DNA of 5,360 nucleotides. It comes from Lysobacterales bacterium. GTDB taxonomy: Bacteria > Pseudomonadota > Gammaproteobacteria > Xanthomonadales > SZUA-36. Shown here piece by piece: positions 1 to 5,360 of the stretch (its first letter is position 1; each line of letters opens with the position of its first letter). A model generated the notes under the pieces. That model saw only the letters and a program-made list of their open reading frames with translations, did not search any database and was not told the DNA's origin. A program made the translations under genes and the position numbers. The stretch covers positions 1-5,360 of the forward strand of contig JAPHTE010000300.1 of NCBI GenBank assembly GCA_026196445.1. The letters are read 5' to 3'.

Positions 1-854
1 CTGGCTTTCAGGTCTACTGTCTGCGCGCCGGTGTTCCAGCCCTTGTAGCCGAGTTCAAAAGATGAGTGAATCGGGCCATTTGAGCGGATACTGACTGAAC
101 GCTTGGCGACATCCGAAACCAGCACGGTTTTCTCACCGTCCCAATAGCCATAGCCCCCCATACCCAGGCTGGTGCCGACCTTCAGGATGTCGGCACCCCA
201 GTCTGCCATTTCGTGGTAGCTGTCGTACCCATCCTGGCCAATGTCCTGCAATACGAGGCCAGGCTTCTTCTTGCCAAAAATATCAAAGCCGTTGCGCCAG
301 TCGAGGTAGACCCGGTAGCCCACCAGGTCGCTCTCAATGCCGGGCCCTTCATAGCGTATATATTCACTATGATCGGTGTACTGCGGCGGATTGGTGAGCT
401 GGTCAACGTTTTTGAAAGTTCCACCGGCATAGACCGCGTCCTGCCATTCCCCGCCTTCCTTGATGGATACTTCGGCCCGGGCCCTCGCGGCCGGTTGCTC
501 GCCTGACAGGCGGTCGGTGATGACAAAGCTGCGGGTCCCGGCTGCTTCGAGGCTGGTCAAAAATACCAGCCTGTCGTGGATGGCGTCACCGTCGTCATCG
601 ACCAGTTGCGTCGGCTGCGCATCGTCACCGGCCCAAACCTGCATGGGCCCACCGGTAACACCCAGTTCGTTCAGCGACAGGCTGATCAATGTATCCAGGC
701 GGGCAAATTCAGAAGGATTGGAAACCTCGATAGTTGCAATAATCCTGGCAGCCTCCCAGGCGGTAGGGAGCGCTTGTGTTGCGGTGGATTGTTCTGCGGG
801 TTTGCAACCCAGCAGCAAGAAAGGCAATACCCAAAAAACACCCGATGCTTTCAT
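1..854 (-). CDS. DUF4861-family lipoprotein, N-terminal part (C-terminus outside window)
   Basis: The minus-strand frame is open from 854 to the left edge: 284 codons, no stop. Residues 1-17 form a lipoprotein signal: a Lys, a hydrophobic stretch (VFWVLPFLLL) and lipobox LLGC with Cys17. Lys18 at +2 is not Asp, so by the E. coli rule it should go to the outer membrane. The mature part has an acidic stretch (DDDGD, about 86-90), then the segments I recognise as DUF4861-like: YRVYLDWRNGFDIFGKK (about 180-196), YHEMADWGADILKVG (about 213-227) and GYGYWDG (about 234-240). The family's biochemical role is not established as far as I know; from memory its members sit in pectin/rhamnogalacturonan loci, consistent with the GH28-like gene here. 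The gene lies downstream of the receptor on the same strand, behind a terminator-like hairpin. The start at 854 is preferred over the in-frame ATG at 860 because of ribosome-site spacing. The family assignment is from memory of its motifs, not a search. Confidence 0.82.
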   Translation of the reverse strand, partial: MKASGVFWVLPFLLLGCKPAEQSTATQALPTAWEAARIIATIEVSNPSEFARLDTLISLSLNELGVTGGPMQVWAGDDAQPTQLVDDDGDAIHDRLVFLTSLEAAGTRSFVITDRLSGEQPAARARAEVSIKEGGEWQDAVYAGGTFKNVDQLTNPPQYTDHSEYIRYEGPGIESDLVGYRVYLDWRNGFDIFGKKKPGLVLQDIGQDGYDSYHEMADWGADILKVGTSLGMGGYGYWDGEKTVLVSDVAKRSVSIRSNGPIHSSFELGYKGWNTGAQTVDLKA

Positions 855-862
855 AGTCATCG

Positions 863-867
863 TCCCT
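863..867 (-). promoter_or_regulatory. Ribosome binding site that decides the lipoprotein start
   Basis: On the minus strand AGGGA lies 8 nt before the ATG at 854 but only 2 nt before the alternative in-frame ATG at 860. The 8-nt spacing is normal and the 2-nt spacing is not, so 854 is the better start. The alternative would add only Met-Thr to the signal peptide. Confidence 0.6.
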
Positions 868-903
868 ATTCAGAGTTACCAAGGTGGAAACAAATCAGTA
901 TTT

Positions 904-933
904 ATTATGCCCCCTAACTGGAAGAACCCCCAA
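904..933 (-). promoter_or_regulatory. Weak candidate promoter for the DUF4861 lipoprotein gene
   Basis: Read on the minus strand, CATAAT (909-904, 5 of 6 matches to the -10 consensus) is preceded after 18 nt by TTGGGG (933-928, 3 of 6 matches to -35). Transcription would begin near 897 and give a leader of about 40 nt. The -35 lies inside the terminator stem at 925-955. The gene may instead depend on read-through from the receptor. Confidence 0.25.
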
Positions 934-955
934 CCAGCACAGCCGGTTGGGGGTT
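925..955 (-). terminator. Hairpin terminator after the TonB-dependent receptor gene
   Basis: AACCCCCAACC (925-935) and GGTTGGGGGTT (945-955) form a perfect 11-bp GC-rich stem around a 9-nt loop. Inside the loop two more G-C pairs are possible (937-938 with 942-943). It begins 20 nt beyond the receptor's TAG stop on the minus strand. The tract after the stem on that strand, TTCTTCC, is only partly T-rich, so termination may be incomplete. The hairpin could also mark a processing or RNA-stability point that sets receptor and lipoprotein mRNA levels apart. Confidence 0.7.
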
Positions 956-975
956 AAGAACTGGTATGGAGTTAA

Positions 976-3708
976 CTACCAGTTTATACGCACACCAAAG
1001 AAGAATTGCCGGCCTGTATTGTTATACTCACGCACCAGGTTCAGTGTACCGTCGCCAGTCGTGTACAGGCGTTCGCTTTCATCCGTCAAGTTGATACCTT
1101 CAAACGTCAGTGTCCAACTTTCATTGACATGCCAGTATGCACTGAGGTCAACGTGGGTCGGGCCCGAGGTGCCATGCGCAACATTACCGTTGCTACCGGT
1201 GTTGTCTGTCACGTAGTCATCACGATTGTTGACGGCAATACGCGCACCATAATTATCGGTCTCGTAGTAAAGCGTGGCATTCCAGGAATGCTTGGACATG
1301 CCCTCGAGCGGAACCGTCACGGTCTGGCCACTGCGCACCACTTCTGTGTCGGCATCCACGTATGAATAGTTGCCCAGGAATCCGAAGTTGCTGAAGATAC
1401 CCGGTAGATCCGTGAAGGCCTGCTGATAGGCGATCTCGAAGCCTTGCAGTTCAGTTCCGTCCGAGTTCGTCGGACTGCTGTAGGTCCATATCAGGCTTGG
1501 ATCCAACAGTTCTGGCTGGGTCGGGTAAATATTGGCCACATTAATCCGGTCGACCGCGCGCAGTGGCTCTTCTGTTGAAGGCGAAGAAATAAAGCTCTTG
1601 ATGTCCTTGTAGAACCATGCAAAAGCAAGCACCGCATCTTCTGAGAAGTACCATTCAGCGGACAGGTCAATCGAATCCGCTTCCAGTGGATCGAGCTGTG
1701 AATTACCGCCGCTGACGGTAAAGTTCACGTCACCATAGGCTTTGCTGGGTGCCAGGCTCGACAGGCCAGCGCGTGTCATCGTCCGGCTTAGGCTACCACG
1801 TAATACCAGATCATCGGTCGCGTTCCATGCGATGTTCAATGACGGCAACAGGTTGTCGTAGTCATTGCTCTCAACCAGTGGCGTACTCGCATCGAGATAG
1901 CCGACCGCTTTGAGGTCGGTCTGCACGTAACGCACACCCATGTTGACCCGCAACTGCCTTCCTGCCAGTTCGCCATTCCAGTCGTAATCGACATAGGCGC
2001 CCAGGGTTTCTTCAGTAACCGTCCATGTGGCTACACCGGGACCAGCGCTCAAGGCATATTCACCAACACCGTAGGCTGCAATGGCGGCTGGAAAATCGAG
2101 TACCCAGAAATCCAGTTCGGTACCGTTGCTGCCATAACCGCCGATGTCTGAGTAGGTAAACAGCTTGCCGAGACCGGTGACGTCTGTCTGGTCTGTGCAC
2201 GAGGAGCACTCGCTCTGTTTGCTGTCTACTTCACGGTCATTGTAAATTCCACCAAACCTGAGCGTGTTGCTTTCATCGACGAGCCATTCGAAATCCAGCC
2301 GAGCCGTGTCATTCGTGCGGTCTACGCCATATTGCCGGATACGCTCATTACCCATGATCCAGTAATTGGCAGGGTCGGTAATGTCGATGTCATAGGCAAT
2401 TGCCGCCACGTTTGGATCGCCTGAGAAATCGTATGAAAAGTTGGTCCCTTCAAACGCTTCGATGTTGACGCGGAAGTATTCCTCTTTGAAGTTGGATTCA
2501 GCTCGGCCGATCATGCCTGACATGGTCCAACTGTCATTGAGTGTGTATTTGAAATCACCAACGTATTGATCAAACTGTGTTTCGTCTGCCTGCTGACGGC
2601 TTTCCGTGCGTAAGCCCACGCCGTCGAAGTTGCCCGCCACGGCATAGTCGCCACCGTTGTCCAGGGTGACCGAATTCGGCGTGATGGCCGGATAGCCCCA
2701 GCCGGCGTTGCGGCGGAACTGCGCAAACGAGTTATAGGCGTCCACATCGGCATTGAAGTCTGAGTGTACCAGGCTGAACCCCATCTCAAGATCGTCACTC
2801 GGGCGGAATTGCAAAACACCGCTCAGGCCCAAACGGTCCTGGTTGTGTCGGAAGCTGTCCTGGCGCGGCAGACGCGGGAACCAGATCTCCCGCAGGTCAA
2901 CACCATCGAGTATGTTGTTGGCTGCAAAATCGCGGTCCGGCAGAGCCCAGCGAACCGTGCCGAAACCATCCTGGTATACCGTACGCTCTGTGTATGCAGC
3001 GGATAGCAGCCAGCCAAAGGTTTCATCTTCGTTGGTGTTGCTGATGGTTGCGGTCAGGCGCGGATCTGTTTTCTCGGACAGATCGTTGTAACCCAGTTGG
3101 CCGGAAACCGTGGCCCGGAAGCCGGGCAGATCCAGCGGACGGGCCGTGTACAGTTCAACAGTACCGGCGATACCACCCTCTTCGATGGAAGCAGTGGGTG
3201 ATTTATTGATGTCGATGCGGTTGAAAAGCTCGGCGGAAAACACGTTGAAGTCAAACGTACGGCCACGGTTGACACCACCTGAACTGTCGAGGCCACCAAC
3301 GGATGAGGGCACTTCCATGCCGTTCAAGGTTACACGGGTAAATTGGGTGCCAAGACCACGCAACGATATATTGCGGCCCTCGCCGCCTTCGCGGGCAATT
3401 GCTACACCAGGCACACGCTGAATGGCTTCAGCCAGATTCAACTCGGGCATCTTGCCGATGTCCTCGTTGACGATACTGTCGCGGGAATTCACGGCTTCGC
3501 GCTTCAACGCTACCGATTGCAACAGGCTGGCGCGAAAGCCCTTAACCACGACCTCTTCGAGAACGCCTTCGTAGTCGTCATTTTCGACGACATCGGAACC
3601 TTCATTGTCCTGCGCTAGCAGAGATTGGCCAAAAGCTATCGCGATCAAAAATATTCCCACTGTAACCGCTGTTGAATATTTAGAAAATAGATCCGAAAGA
3701 TGTTTCAT
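976..3708 (-). CDS. TonB-dependent outer-membrane receptor, probable oligosaccharide importer
   Basis: A complete 910-residue protein. Residues 1 to about 32 are a signal peptide with a hydrophobic core (VTVGIFLIAIAF), likely cleaved after SLLA. An acidic linker leads to EEVVVKG (51-57), the likely TonB box. The plug follows at about 64-186: DSIVNEDIGKMPELNLAEAI (77-96), QRVPGVAI (97-104), REGGEGRNISLRGLG (106-120) and TRVTLNGMEV (124-133). This signature is typical of the TIGR01782-type TBDRs common in Xanthomonas, Caulobacter and Alteromonas relatives. The rest is the 22-strand barrel, ending in alternating FFFGVRINW with a terminal aromatic residue, as expected for BAM-dependent insertion. 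The only two cysteines are in ECSSC (501 and 504). It imports ligands across the outer membrane using TonB-ExbBD energy; an oligogalacturonide-type substrate is inferred from the neighbours only. AGGAG lies 8 nt before the ATG. It is divergent from the LacI-family gene. Confidence 0.95.
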   Translation of the reverse strand: MKHLSDLFSKYSTAVTVGIFLIAIAFGQSLLAQDNEGSDVVENDDYEGVLEEVVVKGFRASLLQSVALKREAVNSRDSIVNEDIGKMPELNLAEAIQRVPGVAIAREGGEGRNISLRGLGTQFTRVTLNGMEVPSSVGGLDSSGGVNRGRTFDFNVFSAELFNRIDINKSPTASIEEGGIAGTVELYTARPLDLPGFRATVSGQLGYNDLSEKTDPRLTATISNTNEDETFGWLLSAAYTERTVYQDGFGTVRWALPDRDFAANNILDGVDLREIWFPRLPRQDSFRHNQDRLGLSGVLQFRPSDDLEMGFSLVHSDFNADVDAYNSFAQFRRNAGWGYPAITPNSVTLDNGGDYAVAGNFDGVGLRTESRQQADETQFDQYVGDFKYTLNDSWTMSGMIGRAESNFKEEYFRVNIEAFEGTNFSYDFSGDPNVAAIAYDIDITDPANYWIMGNERIRQYGVDRTNDTARLDFEWLVDESNTLRFGGIYNDREVDSKQSECSSCTDQTDVTGLGKLFTYSDIGGYGSNGTELDFWVLDFPAAIAAYGVGEYALSAGPGVATWTVTEETLGAYVDYDWNGELAGRQLRVNMGVRYVQTDLKAVGYLDASTPLVESNDYDNLLPSLNIAWNATDDLVLRGSLSRTMTRAGLSSLAPSKAYGDVNFTVSGGNSQLDPLEADSIDLSAEWYFSEDAVLAFAWFYKDIKSFISSPSTEEPLRAVDRINVANIYPTQPELLDPSLIWTYSSPTNSDGTELQGFEIAYQQAFTDLPGIFSNFGFLGNYSYVDADTEVVRSGQTVTVPLEGMSKHSWNATLYYETDNYGARIAVNNRDDYVTDNTGSNGNVAHGTSGPTHVDLSAYWHVNESWTLTFEGINLTDESERLYTTGDGTLNLVREYNNTGRQFFFGVRINW

Positions 3709-3711
3709 TCA

Positions 3712-3742
3712 TATATCTCCTGTTATATCAATATTTTATATC
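3712..3742 (-). repeat. Three GATATA repeats around the receptor's ribosome site
   Basis: On the minus strand the hexamer GATATA occurs at 3742-3737, 3729-3724 and 3717-3712, spaced 13 and 12 nt apart, in the leader just before the TBDR start. The last copy begins at the final G of the AGGAG ribosome site. The stretch is AT-rich, which keeps the start region unstructured. It may be a translation enhancer or simple low complexity; no function can be assigned. Confidence 0.35.
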
Positions 3743-3803
3743 CAGTCTTAGCTGCTGAATTTAACTTTGCTCGTCCCCTGCAACACTTTGGAGACATCCC
3801 AGA

Positions 3804-3832
3804 ATTATATAAATATACCTAAACCGGGTAAC
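3804..3832 (-). promoter_or_regulatory. Candidate promoter of the TonB-dependent receptor gene
   Basis: On the minus strand a perfect TATAAT (3809-3804) lies 17 nt after GTTACC (3832-3827, 3 of 6 to -35). The predicted start is near 3797, with a leader of about 88 nt. A second candidate lies further upstream: TTGCAA (3861-3856, 4 of 6), 17 nt, AATTAT (3838-3833, 4 of 6), starting near 3826. The second places the palindrome at 3869-3884 directly upstream of its -35. The sequence alone does not choose between them. Confidence 0.35.
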
Positions 3833-3868
3833 ATAATTAATAATTTCGAGCCAAATTGCAAGGAATTT

Positions 3869-3884
3869 ATGCCAGCGCTGGCAT
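3869..3884. promoter_or_regulatory. Operator O1, perfect 16-bp palindrome, likely LacI-family site
   Basis: ATGCCAGCGCTGGCAT is a perfect inverted repeat with CG at its centre (3876/3877), the layout of LacI-family operators: the hinge helices of such regulators insert a leucine at a central CG. The middle AGCGCT is the same as in the symmetric lac operator. A 13-of-14 match to its TGCCAGCGCTGGCA core recurs at 5031-5044, on the other side of the regulator gene. It lies between the divergent receptor and regulator genes, so one protein could control both. Alternative: ATGCCA and TGGCAT could form a 6-bp hairpin followed by T6, a weak terminator for plus-strand transcripts. The second copy, which lacks a T tract, favours the operator reading. 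Confidence 0.75.
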
Positions 3885-3907
3885 TTTTTCTTAATGTTCG
3901 TTATAAA
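3879..3907 (+). promoter_or_regulatory. Candidate promoter of the LacI-family gene, overlapping O1
   Basis: TATAAA (3902-3907) is a good -10 element (5 of 6). The -35 position 17 nt upstream (3879-3884, TGGCAT) is poor and is the right half of operator O1. The start would be near 3914, about 70 nt before the GTG. If this is the promoter, a protein on O1 would block polymerase directly, giving self-repression. A weaker alternative is TTTTCA (3925-3930), 18 nt, TTTAAT (3949-3954). Confidence 0.35.
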
Positions 3908-3982
3908 GACAACCATAAAGGGTGTTTTCAGACGGAATTACTGCTAGATTTAATACGTCAGGGCAAAGGACCATCTCACTAG

Positions 3983-5002
3983 GTGAAAAACAAAAAGACC
4001 ACGATTGATGACATTGCCATGCTGGCGGGCGTGTCAGTTCGTACGATTTCGCGCGTCATTAATAACTCCCCCATGGTGGGTGAAGCGACGCGCGCAAAGG
4101 TGCTGCAAATAATAAAGGACCTCGATTATCATCCCAACGCGCAGGCAAGGGGGCTAGCGGCCAGACGGTCCTACCTCCTGGGCATGATTTACGACAATCC
4201 GGATGCCCTGTATATCAATAACGTGCAACGTGGTGTATTGAGCGTTTGCCGCGAATTGGGTTATGAGCTTGTTGTCCACCCCTGCGATATGCACTCTGAT
4301 TCATTGACGATCGAGGCCGTCGGGTTCGTCAACCGTTCAAAACTGGATGGCGTGATCATTTTGCCGCCCGTATCTGAGAACAATGATCTTGCCGGCGTAT
4401 TTGAGAAAGCCGGGGTGAACTATGTCCGTCTTGCATCGGTTGCGTTGGACAAGGCTGAGAACGTGGTGATTTCCAATGATCGTTCCGCGGCAGCCTCAAT
4501 GGCCGATCACCTGGTTGGCCTGGGTCACCGGCGTATCGGTTATATCACTGGGCCTTTGGGCATGAAATCAACGCAAGAGCGACTGGATGGTTTTCGTGAC
4601 GCGTTGGAAAAACACGGGTGTAAACCAGACAATGAAATGATCGTAACCGGTGAATACACCTTCAATTCAGGGGCCGAGTGTGCTTGTGAGTTGCTGAAAA
4701 ACCCTGATCCACCAACAGCCATTTTCGCCAGTAATGACGAGATGGCCGTCGGTACAATCAAAGCCGCACGGCAGTTGGGTTTGAATGTGCCTGGCGACCT
4801 CTCTGTTTGCGGGTTTGACGACAGTATACTGGCATCCCGATCATACCCAACACTAACGACTATTCGCCGGCCTGTAAAAGAAATGGCCCGCCTGGCGACT
4901 GCAAAGCTAATTGCTTCGATCGATGGCCGGGAGGACGATGCGCGCGCCATGAATATAGTGACTCCATACCTGGTCCCACGCGAATCGACAGCCGCAAAAT
5001 AG
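3983..5002 (+). CDS. LacI-family transcriptional regulator
   Basis: A complete 339-residue protein, the usual length for the family. The N-terminus is the DNA-binding domain: TTIDDIAMLAGVS (6-18) and recognition helix VRTISRVINN (19-28), then YHPNAQARGLAARRS (49-63), the hinge region with Leu58 where the DNA-intercalating leucine is expected. The ligand domain from about 65 on is a periplasmic-binding-protein fold. It has QERLDGFRDAL (198-208, Arg200 in the usual sugar-contact position), FASNDEMAVG (248-257) and GFDD (277-280). The start is GTG. A TAG stop in the same frame sits immediately before it, and the next Met (residue 13) would cut into the helix-turn-helix, so the GTG is firm. The ribosome site is weak (AAGGA, 12 nt upstream). 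It probably represses the locus until a pectin-derived sugar binds; the ligand is inferred. Palindromes flank the gene on both sides. Confidence 0.95.
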   Translation: MKNKKTTIDDIAMLAGVSVRTISRVINNSPMVGEATRAKVLQIIKDLDYHPNAQARGLAARRSYLLGMIYDNPDALYINNVQRGVLSVCRELGYELVVHPCDMHSDSLTIEAVGFVNRSKLDGVIILPPVSENNDLAGVFEKAGVNYVRLASVALDKAENVVISNDRSAAASMADHLVGLGHRRIGYITGPLGMKSTQERLDGFRDALEKHGCKPDNEMIVTGEYTFNSGAECACELLKNPDPPTAIFASNDEMAVGTIKAARQLGLNVPGDLSVCGFDDSILASRSYPTLTTIRRPVKEMARLATAKLIASIDGREDDARAMNIVTPYLVPRESTAAK

Positions 5003-5029
5003 TTGACAACGGTTTTCTGCGCGGCAAGT

Positions 5030-5045
5030 TTGCTAGCGCTGGCAA
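5030..5045. promoter_or_regulatory. Operator O2, near-perfect palindrome upstream of the GH28-like gene
   Basis: TTGCTAGCGCTGGCAA is a 16-bp inverted repeat with one mismatched pair (T5034 against G5041) and CG at its centre (5037/5038). Its inner 14 bases match O1 at 13 positions. It lies 27 nt after the regulator's stop and about 90 nt before the GH28-like start. That places it where it could repress the exported enzyme. No convincing promoter is paired with it: TTGACA (5003-5008) is a perfect -35 but lacks a good -10 at 16-18 nt, and TTTAAT (5073-5078) is a good -10 with a poor -35. Confidence 0.7.
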
Positions 5046-5136
5046 TTAATACTAATCTAGCCTCCGAAAGACTTTAATTATCAGCCGCGGGTGGTTTTTA
5101 CAAGACACCGGGATAAAGTAAGAACTGGATGTATAA

Positions 5137-5360
5137 ATGGATGCCATATCACGTCGTGACGTAATGAAACTTCTGGCGAGCGCCTCCCTGGCTCCTGCCC
5201 TGCTGACATTTGGGTGCCGGCAGGCGGTCGCAGACCCTTGGGACGTGGCACGATCAATTCGAGCCGTGATCAAGTTACCGCGCATCCCCGGGCGCGATTT
5301 CCTCATCACTGACTTTGGCGCCAATGGCAACGGTAAGAATGACTGTACCGGAGCCATTAC
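5137..5360 (+). CDS. Probable GH28 polygalacturonase with Tat-type signal, N-terminal part
   Basis: The first 74 codons are visible and the gene runs off the right edge. The N-terminus SRRDVMKLLASASLAPALL (5-23) is a twin-arginine signal: Arg6-Arg7 followed by a mild hydrophobic core. Cleavage could be at AVA|D (30-33) by signal peptidase I; Cys27 after TFG is a degenerate lipobox, so lipidation is possible but doubtful. The mature part begins with FLITDFGANGNGKNDCTGAI (55-74). This resembles the first beta-helix turn of GH28 enzymes (the D-F-G-A-x-G-[DN]-G-x-x-D pattern), which hydrolyse polygalacturonan. Related beta-helix proteins such as pectate-lyase-3-like or GH55 types share it, and the catalytic region is not visible. 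The start at 5137 follows an in-frame TAA directly, and an ATG at 5129 is in another frame. The ribosome site is weak (GGA at 5127-5129). The gene follows the regulator on the same strand after a 134-bp gap holding O2. Confidence 0.72.
   Translation, partial: MDAISRRDVMKLLASASLAPALLTFGCRQAVADPWDVARSIRAVIKLPRIPGRDFLITDFGANGNGKNDCTGAI

Noticed and set aside
2038..2055. Another AGCGCT core inside the receptor gene, and one at about 770 inside the lipoprotein gene
   Set aside because: The flanking bases are not symmetric and do not match the TG...CA ends of O1 and O2, so these look like chance occurrences in coding sequence.
182..3618. Other open frames within and opposite the lipoprotein and receptor genes (for example 460-957, 1006-1365, 2753-3091 on plus; 2511-2819 on minus)
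   Set aside because: They overlap well-supported coding sequence, have arginine/serine-rich composition typical of out-of-frame reading, and show no recognisable domain.
3767..3982. A 71-codon open frame in the same frame as the LacI-family gene, ending in TAG directly before its GTG start
   Set aside because: It starts only from TTG without a ribosome site, has no family resemblance, and contains the operator and promoter candidates. The regulator's helix-turn-helix begins normally at the GTG, so neither an N-terminal extension nor stop read-through is needed.
5003..5031. Perfect TTGACA right after the regulator's stop as a -35 of the GH28-like gene
   Set aside because: None of the hexamers 16-18 nt downstream resembles a -10 element, so a promoter is not supported as a separate feature. 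It is noted under O2.
5129..5164. ATG at 5129 starting a 12-codon frame that overlaps the GH28-like start
   Set aside because: It stops at TAA after 11 residues and has no clear ribosome site. The ATG at 5137 gives the twin-arginine signal and the mature enzyme.
4540..5357. Minus-strand open frames opposite the regulator and the GH28-like gene
   Set aside because: They lie opposite clear family-matching proteins or across the O2 gap and show no domain or good start signals.
1..5360. CRISPR arrays, insertion sequences, integrase sites, tRNA or rRNA genes
   Set aside because: I saw no spaced repeat array, transposase or integrase sequence, terminal inverted repeats or RNA-gene sequence anywhere in the window.

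Overview
The window is a compact, chromosomal-looking carbohydrate-utilisation locus from a Gram-negative bacterium. A gammaproteobacterium, perhaps marine, is my best guess. Evidence: a 910-residue TonB-dependent receptor (TBDR) of the Xanthomonas/Caulobacter/Alteromonas sugar-receptor type, a lipoprotein with an outer-membrane-style lipobox, a Tat-type export signal, and no SusD-like gene beside the receptor (a Bacteroidetes locus would normally have one). I see no mobile element, CRISPR array, tRNA or rRNA.

Layout. Bases 1-854 (minus): N-terminal 284 residues of a lipoprotein with DUF4861-type sequence, running off the left edge. Bases 855-975: a short gap with a strong hairpin terminator behind the receptor gene and a weak candidate promoter for the lipoprotein. 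Bases 976-3708 (minus): the complete TBDR. Bases 3709-3982: divergent control region with candidate promoters both ways and a perfect 16-bp palindrome. Bases 3983-5002 (plus): a complete LacI-family regulator starting with GTG. Bases 5003-5136: a second gap with a near-identical palindrome. Bases 5137-5360 (plus): the first 74 residues of an exported protein resembling the start of a GH28 polygalacturonase.

How it may work together (inference): GH28-like enzymes cut polygalacturonan, the TBDR would import the oligosaccharides across the outer membrane, and the DUF4861 lipoprotein belongs to a family of unknown function that I recall from pectin/rhamnogalacturonan loci. The LacI-family protein probably senses a breakdown product.

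The most informative non-coding signal is a pair of operator-like palindromes, one on each side of the regulator gene (3869-3884 and 5030-5045). They share the core TGCYAGCGCTGGCA with the central CG expected for LacI-family sites. They suggest that one local repressor controls the receptor, itself and the GH28-like gene. The locus looks like a pectin-related variant of a known type of system, not a wholly new one; the least understood parts are the DUF4861 protein and the exact ligand.
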